Shown here piece after piece: positions 46,873 to 56,517 of a stretch of 64,000 bases of DNA. Positions within the stretch are counted from its first letter, which is position 1; the number at the start of each line of letters is the position of its first letter. The translations under genes were made by a program, and so were the position numbers. A model generated the notes under the pieces. That model searched no databases, was not told the DNA's origin, and saw nothing but the letters and a program-made list of their open reading frames with translations. The DNA is from Paludibacterium sp. (GTDB taxonomy: Bacteria; Pseudomonadota; Gammaproteobacteria; Burkholderiales; Chromobacteriaceae), in NCBI RefSeq assembly GCF_019232825.1, contig NZ_JAFAND010000058.1, forward strand, positions 1 through 64,000, read 5' to 3'.

Positions 46873-47601
46873 TCAAAACGATTCGTCGTCGCGCAGATAG
46901 CGCCATTGCCCCGGCGGCAGATTGCCGAGCATGATCTTGCCGATGCGCACCCGCTTCAAACCCGTTACCCGCAGGCCAACCAGTTCACACATACGCCGGA
47001 TCTGCCGCTTCTTTCCCTGACGCAGGACAAACCGCAGCTGATCTTCATTTTGCCAGCCGACTTCCGCCGGCATCAGGGGCTCGTCATCCAGCGACAAGCC
47101 ATGGTTGAGCAGCGCCAGGCCATTGGGAATCAGCTGGCCGGTCACCCGCACCAAATATTCCTTTTCCACCTGGGAGTTCTCGCCGATCAACTGCTTGGCA
47201 ATACGCCCATCCTGAGTCAGCACCAGCAAACCCACCGAATCGATATCCAGCCGACCGGCCGGCGCCAACCCTTTCAAATGCCCGGGCGTAAAGCGCTGGC
47301 GAGCAGTGTCGCCCACCCAGCGGCTGCTGCCGGTGACAAGCGTCACCGCCGGCGGGTACCCCTTCTCCGCCTGGCCGGACACATAACCGACCGGCTTGTT
47401 GAGCAGGATCGTCACGCGTGCCGACTGCGCGGCGCGCGCGCGCGCGTCCACCTCGATCTTCTGATGCGGCAGCACCTTCAGCCCGAGTACGGCCACCTCC
47501 CCATCGACCTTGACCCACCCTTGCTCAATATAGCTGTCGGCCTCGCGGCGCGAACAAACACCCAACTCGGCAAGGCGTTTGGAAAGACGTACCGGTTCCA
47601 T
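46873..47601 (-). CDS. rluF: RNA pseudouridine synthase, RluF/RsuA type
   Basis: A 242-residue enzyme that isomerises uridine in rRNA. An N-terminal S4 domain ([24 protein letters not shown]) is followed by the catalytic domain with the active aspartate in [14 protein letters not shown] and the family motif [10 protein letters not shown]. The C terminus ([10 protein letters not shown]) resembles RluF, which modifies U2604 of 23S rRNA; assignment within the RsuA family is tentative. The start is ATG 47601, with GGGAG five bases upstream. Confidence 0.85.
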   Translation of the reverse strand: MEPVRLSKRLAELGVCSRREADSYIEQGWVKVDGEVAVLGLKVLPHQKIEVDARARAAQSARVTILLNKPVGYVSGQAEKGYPPAVTLVTGSSRWVGDTARQRFTPGHLKGLAPAGRLDIDSVGLLVLTQDGRIAKQLIGENSQVEKEYLVRVTGQLIPNGLALLNHGLSLDDEPLMPAEVGWQNEDQLRFVLRQGKKRQIRRMCELVGLRVTGLKRVRIGKIMLGNLPPGQWRYLRDDESF

Positions 47602-47613
47602 CTGAACTCCCAA

Positions 47614-47651
47614 CAATAAAGGCGACCCGTGACGCCGACAGGATCGCCTTT
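47614..47651 (-). terminator. Terminator of the pqi unit
   Basis: AAAGGCGA and TCGCCTTT form an 8-bp stem with an 18-base loop; on the minus strand it ends in TTTATTGTT. It lies between pqiC and the pseudouridine synthase gene. Confidence 0.6.
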
Positions 47652-47706
47652 CTTACAATCGAATAGGCCCGTATTGTAAGAGATTGGCGCCAGGAACAAA
47701 ACAGCT

Positions 47707-48273
47707 TCAAGGTGAAATCGTATTGAGAGACGCGGCCATGGCCGCCGCCAGATCGGTCAGCGCCTGATCGTGCGCCGCCACGAGCGCGGCGGCGTCGCCA
47801 CCGTGCAAGGGCTCCTCGCGCGTCAGCGAACCCGAGGCCAGCACCCGGCCGTCACGCAGCACGCGCCAACTGGCATCGAGCCGCAAGCTGTCCGCGCCGG
47901 CGGTCAAGTCGCGCACGTCGAGCGTCACCAGCCAATCGGCGGCATAGGGCATCGTCGACGGCCAGGCGCGCGCCTGGCCCCAGCGCAGATCCGCGCCAAT
48001 GCCTTGCGCCAACGCCGCGGCAATCAACTGCGGCAGCGGCGCCGCCCACTCGGCGCGCGCGAGCAGCACCACCCGCCCACTGGCATCGGTACGCACAAGC
48101 TCGGGCCGGTCGAGCCACGGCGGTAGCGACACCGGCCCCACCTGCAGCACGGGTCCAGCGGCGGGATGACCGCCAGCTACGTCGCCATGCGTTTGCAAGC
48201 GATAATAGTCCACCGGCGCCGAGGCGCAGGCCGACAACAGCAGGCAACACAGCAAGACCCGCACGAAGGTCAT
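47707..48273 (-). CDS. pqiC: Lipoprotein PqiC
   Basis: A 188-residue outer-membrane lipoprotein. The lipobox LLSAC places the lipidated cysteine at residue 16, followed by the PqiC/YmbA domain (YYRLQTHGD...LQVGPVSLPPWLDRPELV). In E. coli PqiC anchors the PqiB tube to the outer membrane. The ATG at 48273 overlaps the pqiB stop (ATGA). Confidence 0.9.
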   Translation of the reverse strand: MTFVRVLLCCLLLSACASAPVDYYRLQTHGDVAGGHPAAGPVLQVGPVSLPPWLDRPELVRTDASGRVVLLARAEWAAPLPQLIAAALAQGIGADLRWGQARAWPSTMPYAADWLVTLDVRDLTAGADSLRLDASWRVLRDGRVLASGSLTREEPLHGGDAAALVAAHDQALTDLAAAMAASLNTISP

Positions 48274-49889
48274 GGCGCATCTCCAGGTTTCCCTCGCAGC
48301 AAGGCCTCAGGGTGGCGCTGCAGGGTATCGGACAAGTGACGGACGCTCTGCGCCGCAGCGGCCACTTGGCGTGCGGCATCGCGCAAATCTTGCTGTAGCG
48401 GCGCATCCGGGCGCAACGATTGACGCGCGCTATCCAGTGTTTGCTGCAGCGCTTGCAGCGTGTTCAACAATTGCGGCAACCCCTGGCCGCGCACGTCGCT
48501 CATCAGTCCGTCGGCTTGGTGCAAGGCGCCATCGAGCGTGTGCAACGTGCGGCGCGTATCGGCCGACAAGACGTCCAGCTGCATGCGGTCGATGCTGCGG
48601 GCGATGCGGGTCAGACTATGTTGCAGCTCGCTCGTGTCGCCAGCCATGCTGGGCAGGAGCGCCACGCCGCCGACATGCGTCAGCGCTGCGGGCGCCGCAT
48701 CGGGGAAATAGTCGAGCGCCACATACAGTTGCCCCGTCAGCAGGCTGGCCGTGCGCAACTGGGCGCGCAAGCCCTTGGCCACAGCCCGCGCCACCTGCGC
48801 GTCGTCCAGCCGCTGCGCGACCGGACGGCCGCCCGCCGCCGCGGTGAGCCGGCCCGGGTAGATCTGCATGCCGACCAGCATTTGCGGGCGGCCGATGGTC
48901 GTGGAGGCATCCAACGCAATGCTGGCGACTTCGCCGATGACCAGGCCGCGGAAATCCACCGGCGCCCCCACCGCCAGCCCGCGCACCGAATCGCTGAAGC
49001 GAACCAGAATGCGTTTGACGTCCGCCTCGCCGCTACGCAACGCCTGCTCATGATCGCGCGCCAGCACAAACAAGTGGTCCGACGCTGCTTCCGGCGCCTG
49101 CGCGTCGATATCCGGCGTGTCGAACGCGACACCGCCCAGGGTGGCCGCCACCAGCGATTGCGTCGCCAACTTGATACCCGTGGCGTCGAGACTGACGTCG
49201 ATCCCGCTGGCATGCCAGAAGCGGCTATTGCCGGTCACATAGCGGTCGTAGGGCTGGTTGACGAACACGGTGACGGCCACGCTGCGGCCATCCGGCGTCA
49301 GGCGATAACCGACCACCTGACCAACCGGCACGCGCCGAAACAAGACGGGCGAACCGACCTCCAGCGAACCCAGATCCTCCGCATCCAAGGTGAACTGCCG
49401 GCCAGGCCTGTCGCCGCTGACGATCGGCGCCTCGGTAAGCCCGGTGAACGTGTCGCTGGATCGCGTCGAGTGCCCGACGTCCATGGCGATGTACGAGCCC
49501 GACAACAAGGTATCCAACCCGGAAACCGTGCCGCCGCTGATTCGCGGCCGGACAACCCAAAACCGGCTGTCGGTCACGAGATAAGGCGCGGCCTCGCGCA
49601 CCAACCGGGCTTCGACCAAAATATGACGCCGGTCGGGACTGAGCGTGACCGACGTCACCTCGCCGATGTCCACGTCCTTGAATTTGATGCGTGTCTTGCC
49701 CGCTTCCAGCCCCTGGCCGGAATCGAAGGCAATGGTGATCGCCGGCCCGCGCGACAGCGCCGCCGAAACCACCAGCCATCCGCCGATGAGCGCCGCCACC
49801 AACGGGACGAGCCAAACCAGCGAGGGGTGGAAACGCCGCCGCGGCGACACGCGGGCATCCGGCAGATCGTTCATCGGCGGTTCAGTCAT
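48270..49889 (-). CDS. pqiB: MCE-domain protein PqiB
   Basis: 539 residues (E. coli PqiB has 546). One N-terminal membrane helix (about 25-47, LVWLVPLVAALIGGWLVVSAAL) is followed by three MCE domains and a C-terminal helical region that forms the needle. In E. coli six copies build a channel across the periplasm that moves lipids. The start ATG 49889 overlaps the stop of the upstream pqiA-type gene and has a GAGGAGG ribosome binding site; a longer frame to 50420 overlaps that gene and is spurious. Confidence 0.93.
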   Translation of the reverse strand: MTEPPMNDLPDARVSPRRRFHPSLVWLVPLVAALIGGWLVVSAALSRGPAITIAFDSGQGLEAGKTRIKFKDVDIGEVTSVTLSPDRRHILVEARLVREAAPYLVTDSRFWVVRPRISGGTVSGLDTLLSGSYIAMDVGHSTRSSDTFTGLTEAPIVSGDRPGRQFTLDAEDLGSLEVGSPVLFRRVPVGQVVGYRLTPDGRSVAVTVFVNQPYDRYVTGNSRFWHASGIDVSLDATGIKLATQSLVAATLGGVAFDTPDIDAQAPEAASDHLFVLARDHEQALRSGEADVKRILVRFSDSVRGLAVGAPVDFRGLVIGEVASIALDASTTIGRPQMLVGMQIYPGRLTAAAGGRPVAQRLDDAQVARAVAKGLRAQLRTASLLTGQLYVALDYFPDAAPAALTHVGGVALLPSMAGDTSELQHSLTRIARSIDRMQLDVLSADTRRTLHTLDGALHQADGLMSDVRGQGLPQLLNTLQALQQTLDSARQSLRPDAPLQQDLRDAARQVAAAAQSVRHLSDTLQRHPEALLRGKPGDAP

Positions 49890-50530
49890 GCACGGTCCTC
49901 CTCGGCGGCGTCCCAAATCAAGCGGGGGTCGAAGGCATGCGCGGAGAGCATGGTCAACACCACCACGGCGGCAAAGGCCAGCGCGCCCGGTCCGGCCTGT
50001 ATCATCGCCAAGCTCTGCCATTGCACCAAGGCAACCAACAGCGCCACCACGTAGATATCCAACATCGACCACGGCCCCACCGCTTCCAGCAGGCGATAGA
50101 GCCGCGTGCGCTGCAACGGCGCCCAGCGCCAGCGAAAATGGACAGATAGCATCAGAAAGCTCAGACAGAGAATTTTCAGCAAAGGCACCAGGATGCTGGC
50201 GATGAACACCACCAGCGCCAACGGCCAGGAGCCGTCCAACCATAGGTACACCACGCCGCTGAGAATGGTATTGTCCTGCCGGCCGAACAGCGTGCGCGTT
50301 TCCATGATCGGCAGCACGTTGGCCGGGATGTAGCACAGCGTGGCGGCAACGAGCCACGCCCAGGCTCGGCTCAAGCTGTCGGGCTTGCGCACCGCCAGCG
50401 ATGTGCCGCAGCACGGACACGCCAGCGTTCTCGCGCCGTCATGACGGGTCGTTTGACCACAGACCGGACAGGACAGCAGACGGAGCGTCGTGCCTGCTAG
50501 GCTGTTTTCAGCGCGCGGCAACATGCCCAT
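49886..50530 (-). CDS. pqiA: PqiA-type membrane protein, second half
   Basis: 214 residues with a cysteine-rich zinc-ribbon-like N terminus (CPVCGQ and CPCCGT) and four membrane helices. It corresponds to the C-terminal half of E. coli PqiA (417 residues, two such units). The ATG at 50530 has GGGG just upstream and overlaps the preceding gene by 34 bases, so the two halves are translationally coupled but separate. Together they form the inner-membrane component of the Pqi system. Confidence 0.88.
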   Translation of the reverse strand: MGMLPRAENSLAGTTLRLLSCPVCGQTTRHDGARTLACPCCGTSLAVRKPDSLSRAWAWLVAATLCYIPANVLPIMETRTLFGRQDNTILSGVVYLWLDGSWPLALVVFIASILVPLLKILCLSFLMLSVHFRWRWAPLQRTRLYRLLEAVGPWSMLDIYVVALLVALVQWQSLAMIQAGPGALAFAAVVVLTMLSAHAFDPRLIWDAAEEDRA

Positions 50531-51123
50531 AACCCCTCGGAATCGAATTGGCTGGCATTGAGCGCCAACAAGAGAATCAACACGCAAAAAGCCCACAGAC
50601 CTTGGCCGATGACGACGTCCGCCAAATGCGCGAGCTTGACCAGCGCCACCAGAACGCCCATCAGAAAGACTTCCGCCATGCCCCACGGATGCAAATAATG
50701 CAAGACGCGCAAAATGCGTTCGAAGCCGGGCGGCGCCCTACGCCACAATGGGGGAAACAACAGATAGCCGAGCACCAGCAGCTCCGCCAACGGCACGAAC
50801 CACGCGGTGGCGATCACCAGAAAGGCGACGGGCGCCATGCCCTGCCGCCAGAGTGCCAACGCCGCGCCGACGAGCGTCGTGGCGGTCCGCGCGCCTTGCG
50901 CGCTCATGACGACCAAGGGGAAGACATTGGCAAGAACGAACACCACAAGCCCTGTCAGCACCAGCGCGGCGCGCGCCTGCAGACTCATGCCCGGACCGCG
51001 CTGAAGCACCGCGCCACAGCGTGCGCACTGCGCACGCTCTCCGCGGGAGGGCTTGCCGCGACGTTGCACCAGGTCGCAATCGTGGCAAACCACCAAGGCC
51101 GGTACCTTCTCGATGTCGCCCAT
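50497..51123 (-). CDS. pqiA: PqiA-type membrane protein, first half
   Basis: 208 residues starting MGDIEKVPALVVCHDCDLVQ, with a zinc ribbon (CHDC and CARC) and four membrane helices (about 53-75, 100-122, 145-165 and 170-190). It equals the N-terminal half of E. coli PqiA. The start is ATG 51123. It lies 17 bases after the fixH-type gene, so that gene may be in the same transcript. Confidence 0.88.
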   Translation of the reverse strand: MGDIEKVPALVVCHDCDLVQRRGKPSRGERAQCARCGAVLQRGPGMSLQARAALVLTGLVVFVLANVFPLVVMSAQGARTATTLVGAALALWRQGMAPVAFLVIATAWFVPLAELLVLGYLLFPPLWRRAPPGFERILRVLHYLHPWGMAEVFLMGVLVALVKLAHLADVVIGQGLWAFCVLILLLALNASQFDSEGLWACCRALKTA

Positions 51124-51140
51124 GCGCCGTGCGCCTTGCG

Positions 51141-51671
51141 TCAGTTTTGCGCTTCGCGCATATCCGTCGGTGTCAACGCGGTTTGGCTGCCCTCGTCGCG
51201 GTTCCATTCGCCCGACAAGCTCCAGCGCTTGTCCTGCGGCGTCAGCGTCAGATCCCAACGCGTGGCGCTGGTCGGTTTGAGTTCACCGCTGTAATGGCCC
51301 GGAGAGCCCGCCACCAGCGTGAGCGTTTGATCCAGGGTGGCGATGGTCGGGTGCGAGAGCTGCAGCGTCAATACGGGCGGCAGCGGTTCGGCGCCGCGGG
51401 CTGTCAACGTCAGCGAAACGCTCGTTCCCTGCAAAGTGAGTTGGCCGGACAGTCCCATTTGCTGCGCGGCCTTGCCCGCGTCGATCACCGAGTTGATCGC
51501 CTGGCCCGCGGCATAATACTGCTCTTGCACCATCGGATCGGCGCCATGCGTGGCGATGTAGGCGAAATAACTGCCCACACAGATCGAGGCAAAGGGAATC
51601 GACATCAGGAGCCATGGCCAACGCTGCCGGTACCATGGCGTCGTGTGCTGGGCTTGGATCGTGTTCTTCAT
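51141..51671 (-). CDS. FixH/CcoH-like membrane protein
   Basis: 176 residues. The N terminus (PWYRQRWPWLLMSIPFASIC, one membrane helix at about 18-40) followed by GADPMVQEQYYAAGQAIN is the standard FixH opening; a periplasmic beta domain follows. FixH/CcoH is needed for assembly of cbb3 cytochrome oxidase, and its gene usually lies with ccoNOQP or ccoGHIS. None of these is in the window, so it is an orphan ahead of the pqi genes. The start is ATG 51671. Confidence 0.85.
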   Translation of the reverse strand: MKNTIQAQHTTPWYRQRWPWLLMSIPFASICVGSYFAYIATHGADPMVQEQYYAAGQAINSVIDAGKAAQQMGLSGQLTLQGTSVSLTLTARGAEPLPPVLTLQLSHPTIATLDQTLTLVAGSPGHYSGELKPTSATRWDLTLTPQDKRWSLSGEWNRDEGSQTALTPTDMREAQN

Positions 51672-51782
51672 GGTTTCTCCGCCAACATTAAAGTTTGCTG
51701 TCGATTATCCGTCATATCCCTACAGCATGGAAAGTCGCAACCACAATAATAGGAGGGATACTGCCACGACAGACTTCAGCGG

Positions 51783-53072
51783 TTACAAGTAATCCATCAG
51801 CCGGTAATACAGCATGCCCAACGCCAATGCCGGCGCAGCAAACCGCGTGCCCCCCGGGAACGGCCGATGGCGCAAGCGGGAAAACAGCTCCAGACGCGTG
51901 CTTTCCTGCGCGATGGCCTCAGCCAGCATCTTGCCGGCGATGCCGGTAATGTTGACGCCATGGCCGGAGAAACCTTGCAAATAGTAGATCGACTTGTCCA
52001 GTCGGCCAAAATCCGGCGCCCGGCTCATCGTGATGTCGACGAAACCGCCCCAGGCGTAGTCGATACGGACATCGGCAAGCTGCGGGAACACCCGCAGCAT
52101 GTCTTGCCGCATGGCCTGCCCCAGCTGACGCGGTTCGCGGCCGGTGTAGCTGACCTTGCCGCCGAACAGCACGCGCTGATCCGCCGACAGCCGATAATAG
52201 TCGAGCACGAAGTTGCTGTCGCACACGGCCATGTTGTTGGCGATGAGCGAGCGAGCCCGCGCCGGACCCAACGGCTCGGTGGCGATGACGTAGGTCCCCA
52301 CCGGCATGATGCGCGACGCCAATTCCGGCGCCAAACGACCGCCGAACACGTTGCACGCCAGCACCAGATGCTGACAGCTGACGGTGCCGCTCGCCGTAAC
52401 CGCCTGCGGAGACGGTGCACGCACGATGGACTGCACCGGCGTGTTCTCGAAAATCGTCACACCGGCCGCTTCGGCTGCGCGCGCTAGACCCAGCGTGTAG
52501 TTCAGCGGGTGCAAATGCCCCGCCAGCGGATCGTACAAGCCGCCGACGTAGCGCTCGCTGGCCAGTTCGCCGCGCAGACGGTCCCGCTCCCAGAAATCGT
52601 ACTGACGATACCCGTAGCGGGTCTCCGCTTCCCGCTGCCAGGCGGCGAGCGCGCGCAGCTGACGCGGCTTGACCGCCACGGTGCAATAGCCGCGCGTCCA
52701 ATCACAGTCGATCGCGTGCTGTTTCACGCGCGCGTCGATGATTTCCACCGCCTCGACCGACATATCCCAGAAAGCCCGGGCATACTCGTCGCCCGCCTGG
52801 CGGCGCAAAGTATCCATATCGCAGGCGAAGCCGCTGATCACCTGCCCGCCGTTGCGGCCCGAGGCGGCGAATCCAATCTGCGACCCCTCCAGCAATCCCA
52901 CTTTGAAGCCGCGCTCGGCCAAATTCAGCGCGGTCGACACCCCTGCCAGGCCGCCGCCGATCACGCAGACGTCAAAACGGGCATCGCCATCCAGCGGCGG
53001 CCGCGTCACCCAGGGCGTGGCGGTGGCGGCGTAATAAGAATCGACGTGAGGCTGGCGGGCGCATTGCAGCAT
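51783..53072 (-). CDS. FAD-dependent amine oxidoreductase, PuuB/OrdL-like
   Basis: 429 residues of the DAO/glycine oxidase superfamily. An N-terminal dinucleotide-binding motif (VCVIGGGLAGVSTALNLAERG) and the C-terminal FAD segment GFSGHGVNITGIAGKMLAEAI are clear; the closest recognised group is gamma-glutamylputrescine oxidase. No puuA, puuC or puuD gene adjoins, so the substrate could be another secondary amine. The start is ATG 53072; divergent from the MFS gene. Confidence 0.85.
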   Translation of the reverse strand: MLQCARQPHVDSYYAATATPWVTRPPLDGDARFDVCVIGGGLAGVSTALNLAERGFKVGLLEGSQIGFAASGRNGGQVISGFACDMDTLRRQAGDEYARAFWDMSVEAVEIIDARVKQHAIDCDWTRGYCTVAVKPRQLRALAAWQREAETRYGYRQYDFWERDRLRGELASERYVGGLYDPLAGHLHPLNYTLGLARAAEAAGVTIFENTPVQSIVRAPSPQAVTASGTVSCQHLVLACNVFGGRLAPELASRIMPVGTYVIATEPLGPARARSLIANNMAVCDSNFVLDYYRLSADQRVLFGGKVSYTGREPRQLGQAMRQDMLRVFPQLADVRIDYAWGGFVDITMSRAPDFGRLDKSIYYLQGFSGHGVNITGIAGKMLAEAIAQESTRLELFSRLRHRPFPGGTRFAAPALALGMLYYRLMDYL

Positions 53073-53234
53073 AAAGACCTTTCGCTGATCGATGGGTGTC
53101 TAAAAAGATTAGCGCATGCTTAATATTTTTGACAACAGCATAAAATAACTTTGCACACGGTTTTCACATTGCCAAACCCGCACGGCAAGCTCAGACTGTG
53201 CGCCTGCCGTCAGAAAACACTTACATAGTCATCC

Positions 53235-54614
53235 ATGCTCGTCCCGCTGATCGTCGCTTGCGCCATGCTGATGGAAAGTATGGACGCCACCGTCATTACC
53301 ACATCGTTGCCCGCGATCGCCCACGAACTCGGCTATAGCCCCGTGACCTTGAAGCTCGCGCTGACGGCCTACGTCGCGGGACTCGGCATTTTCATTCCGA
53401 TCAGCGGCTGGATGGCCGACCGCTTCGGCGCGCGCCGCGTATTCAGCGCGGCGATCGTGGTCTTCATGGCGGGGTCGCTCGGCTGCGCCGTATCGCAGAC
53501 GCTGACGGGCTTCGTGCTGGCACGGTTTCTACAGGGGATCGGCGGGGCCATGATGGTGCCGGTGGGACGGATCGTCATTTTCCGCACGGTACCCAAATCG
53601 GAATTGATCCGTGCCATCGGCTACCTGACCATTCCCGCGCTGTTGGGACCGGTGATCGGCCCGCCGGTCGGCGGCTTCATCACCACGTATTTCGACTGGC
53701 GCTGGATCTTTCTGATCAATCTGCCATTGAGCGGGCTGGGGCTGTGGCTATCGAGCCGCTATCTGCAGGCCTGGCGCGAGGAAAACTGTCCGCCGCTCGA
53801 TTGGCCCGGCTTCTTGCTGTCGGGAATAGGCAGCGCGCTGGCGATGCTCGGGCTCGCGCTGGTCGGCACCGGCCTCGTGCCCGCGCCTTGGATAGGGTTG
53901 TTATGCGCCGGCGGCGCGGCACTGCTTATCGGCTATTGGCGCCATGCGGAACGGACCGAGGAGCCCTTGCTGGACCTGCGCCTCTTGCGCATCCCCACCC
54001 TGCGCGCCAGTGTGCTCGGCGGGTCGTTCTTTCGGCTGGGACTCGGCGCCACGCCCTTTCTGCTGCCGTTATCGCTACAGGTGGGTATGGGACACAACGC
54101 CTTCGTCGCCGGGCTGGTCACCTGCGCCTCCGCCGTCGGCGCCATCACGATGAAAACCATTGCCGCGGCGGTGTTGCAGCGCTTCGGCTACCGGCGGGTG
54201 ATGATGGTCAATGCCTGTTTGAGCGCTTTGGTGCTGGCGGGCTACGGCCTGTTCACCGCCGCCACGCCGCTGTGGCTGATGATGGCCGTGGTACTGTTCG
54301 GCGGGCTGTTCCCCTCGCTGCAGTTCACTTGCCTCAACACGATCATCTATGCGGATATCACCGATCAGGACATCAGTAAGGCGACCAGCCTGACCAGCGT
54401 CATGCAGCAATTGTCGTTGGGGCTGGGGGTCACCATCGCCGGCCTGGTGCTGGAGGGCAGCAGCCGGCTGCAAGGTCACGCGACGCTCGTCAGCGGCGAC
54501 TTCTGGCCGGCGTTCGTCATCATCGGCCTGTTTTCCCTGCTGTCGGTATTGCCGACGCGGCGGCTGCCCGCCCATGCCGGACACACGTTGACGGCACAAG
54601 CGGAGCAAGGCTGA
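53235..54614 (+). CDS. MFS transporter, DHA2 (EmrB/QacA) type
   Basis: 459 residues with about 13-14 hydrophobic helices. Family motifs are MESMDATVITTSLPAI in the first helix (DHA2 motif D1), GWMADRFGARRVF (motif A) and GPVIGPPVGGFI (motif C, antiporters). Such proteins export drugs or metabolites using the proton gradient. An in-frame stop just upstream forces the start at ATG 53235, which has no ribosome binding site; the N-terminal cytoplasmic tail is unusually short. No EmrA partner is nearby. Confidence 0.88.
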   Translation: MLVPLIVACAMLMESMDATVITTSLPAIAHELGYSPVTLKLALTAYVAGLGIFIPISGWMADRFGARRVFSAAIVVFMAGSLGCAVSQTLTGFVLARFLQGIGGAMMVPVGRIVIFRTVPKSELIRAIGYLTIPALLGPVIGPPVGGFITTYFDWRWIFLINLPLSGLGLWLSSRYLQAWREENCPPLDWPGFLLSGIGSALAMLGLALVGTGLVPAPWIGLLCAGGAALLIGYWRHAERTEEPLLDLRLLRIPTLRASVLGGSFFRLGLGATPFLLPLSLQVGMGHNAFVAGLVTCASAVGAITMKTIAAAVLQRFGYRRVMMVNACLSALVLAGYGLFTAATPLWLMMAVVLFGGLFPSLQFTCLNTIIYADITDQDISKATSLTSVMQQLSLGLGVTIAGLVLEGSSRLQGHATLVSGDFWPAFVIIGLFSLLSVLPTRRLPAHAGHTLTAQAEQG

Positions 54615-54627
54615 GACGCGGGCGGCC

Positions 54628-54651
54628 GAGGGTCGTTTGCGAACGGCCCTC
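54628..54651. terminator. Hairpin between converging MFS and EAL-GGDEF genes
   Basis: GAGGGTCGTT and AACGGCCCTC form a 10-bp stem (one G-U pair) with loop TGCG. It has no T tract, so termination may be weak or Rho-assisted. Confidence 0.4.
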
Positions 54652-56458
54652 AATCCGCCACGGTGAAGGGCATCCCCGGCTGACGCCGTTCGATGAATAG
54701 GCTGCTGCCGCTCTGCTTTTTAGCCATCTTCTTCGCCTCGGCGGCGGCGGCGCCGATTTCCACATGGCTGCGGAATTGCCCGGGCAACACCTTGAGCACG
54801 CCCACGGACAACGACGTCAGCGGGAAAAACGTCATTTCGCCGCGGCGATCGGCCAGATAAAACCCCTGCTCGCTCAAATGCTCAGGAGAAAAATAATAGG
54901 GCACGGCCTGGTCGAACGCGGACAACACCTTGCGCAGCCGATGCTCCCAGTCCGCGCACTGCATGAGCACCACAAAATCGTCGCCGCCGACATGGCCGAC
55001 GAAATCGACGGACTCGTCCACCTCCTCGGAAAGAATGTTCGCCACCAGCTCGATCAGCTCGTCGCCCGCGGCATAGCCATACAGATCGTTGAAGGGCTTG
55101 AAATGATCCAGATCGGCATAGGCCACGACGAATGCCTGGCTGGTATCGATCAGCCGGTCGATGGCCTCGTTGATCGGCACGTTGCCGGGCAGGCCGGTGA
55201 GCGGGTTGGCATAGCGCGCGGCGCTGATCTGCATGTCGGTGATCTTGCGCATCAGATCGTAGCAAGTGCCCATGCCAAGATAAGCGCCATCCTCCGTCAG
55301 GATGAAGCCATCGGCCAGATAATCCTTGCCCCCGGCCAAGACCAGCGAAGACAACGTAGTGATATCGGTATCGGCGGACGCGATGAGCGGGTGCTTTTCC
55401 ATCATCACGGTACAGCTTTTCTTGCCATACAGCTCGCGGTTGAACGGGCGGGCAAAGCTTTCCAGAAAGTGATTGCGCCGCAGCAAACCGACCGGGCGCC
55501 CCGCATCCACCACCGGAATGGCAAAGCAGTCCTGATCCTCGGCAAACAGCCGGTAGGCCGTTTCGTTGGTGTCCACCGTCGTGAGCGGTGCCACCTCGAT
55601 CAGCAGATCGCGGGCGACAATCTGGCGCGCGCTGGCGCGCTGGCGCTCCCCGCTCCAGACAATACCGCCGATCGAATGCTGCGACGGCGTGTCCGGCGCG
55701 GTTTCCGGCCGGGCAATCAAATAGCCCTGTCCGTATTTGACGCCCAAATTGCGCAGCAGGCGCAATTCGGCGGCCGATTCGATCCCCTCGGCGATCAACA
55801 GCGTGCCGGCCTGGCGCGCCATGTCGACCATCGAGCGCACGAACTGCTCTTTAAACGGATCGCGCTGGATGTTCTGCACGAAATGCTTGTCGAGTTTGAC
55901 GAAGTCCGGCCGCAGCTCCGACCACAAACGCAGGTTGGAATAACCTTCGCCCAGATCGTCGAGCGCAATGTGAAAACCGCTGCGGCGGTAATAGTCCACC
56001 GCCTCGCGCAGCGCATCGTAGCTGGAGAATGGCAGCGTTTCGGTCAATTCGATGACGATGCGTTCCGGCTCGAGCCCGATCTGCTTCAGATAGGCCAAGG
56101 TGCGTCCCGGACGATGATCCGGCGACAACAGCGACTCGGGATTGATATTGAGGAACAGCCGGGCCGGCAATTGCAGCTCGGCAAAACGTTCCATGGTGAC
56201 GCGTCGGCAGCATTGGTCGAGCTGGACCGACCGACCGCAGTGCGCCGCCTGCCGAAACAGATCGGCCGGCATATGCAACAAGCTGTCAGCCGGACCGCGA
56301 ATCAACCCCTCGTACCCCAACGTGACGCCGCTATGCAAGTCGACGATCGGTTGATAGACCGGGAAAAGGCGACGCTCTCGGATAATGCTGTCGAGCTCGT
56401 CGCAGCTGACTTCCTCGCAAAGCGCCGATTTCATTTCCGCGGTTAATGACATATTCAT
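54650..56458 (-). CDS. EAL-CBS-GGDEF cyclic di-GMP protein
   Basis: 602 residues with no membrane segment. Order: EAL domain (about 30-250), a pair of CBS domains (about 280-405) and GGDEF (about 415-590). The EAL core keeps the metal residues: E in YEGLIRG (EAL reads EGL), N in FLNINPES, ELTE, DDLGEGYSN, K in KLDKHF and AEGIES. The GGDEF signature reads GGDDF (492-496), with no RxxD inhibitory site in front. It therefore looks competent as a phosphodiesterase, with uncertain cyclase activity; CBS pairs commonly bind adenine nucleotides. The start is ATG 56458, three bases after a TTG. Confidence 0.92.
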   Translation of the reverse strand: MNMSLTAEMKSALCEEVSCDELDSIIRERRLFPVYQPIVDLHSGVTLGYEGLIRGPADSLLHMPADLFRQAAHCGRSVQLDQCCRRVTMERFAELQLPARLFLNINPESLLSPDHRPGRTLAYLKQIGLEPERIVIELTETLPFSSYDALREAVDYYRRSGFHIALDDLGEGYSNLRLWSELRPDFVKLDKHFVQNIQRDPFKEQFVRSMVDMARQAGTLLIAEGIESAAELRLLRNLGVKYGQGYLIARPETAPDTPSQHSIGGIVWSGERQRASARQIVARDLLIEVAPLTTVDTNETAYRLFAEDQDCFAIPVVDAGRPVGLLRRNHFLESFARPFNRELYGKKSCTVMMEKHPLIASADTDITTLSSLVLAGGKDYLADGFILTEDGAYLGMGTCYDLMRKITDMQISAARYANPLTGLPGNVPINEAIDRLIDTSQAFVVAYADLDHFKPFNDLYGYAAGDELIELVANILSEEVDESVDFVGHVGGDDFVVLMQCADWEHRLRKVLSAFDQAVPYYFSPEHLSEQGFYLADRRGEMTFFPLTSLSVGVLKVLPGQFRSHVEIGAAAAEAKKMAKKQSGSSLFIERRQPGMPFTVAD

Positions 56459-56517
56459 CAAAACCTAACCCATTAGAAATCGGTTTCAGACTCTATGCCT
56501 AAAAAGTGACAACCAAG

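Noticed and set aside
48420-50054. 544-codon plus-strand open frame
   Set aside because: Antisense to pqiB and pqiA; no motif and no ribosome binding site.
54764-56446. 560-codon plus-strand open frame
   Set aside because: Antisense to the EAL-CBS-GGDEF gene; no domain visible.
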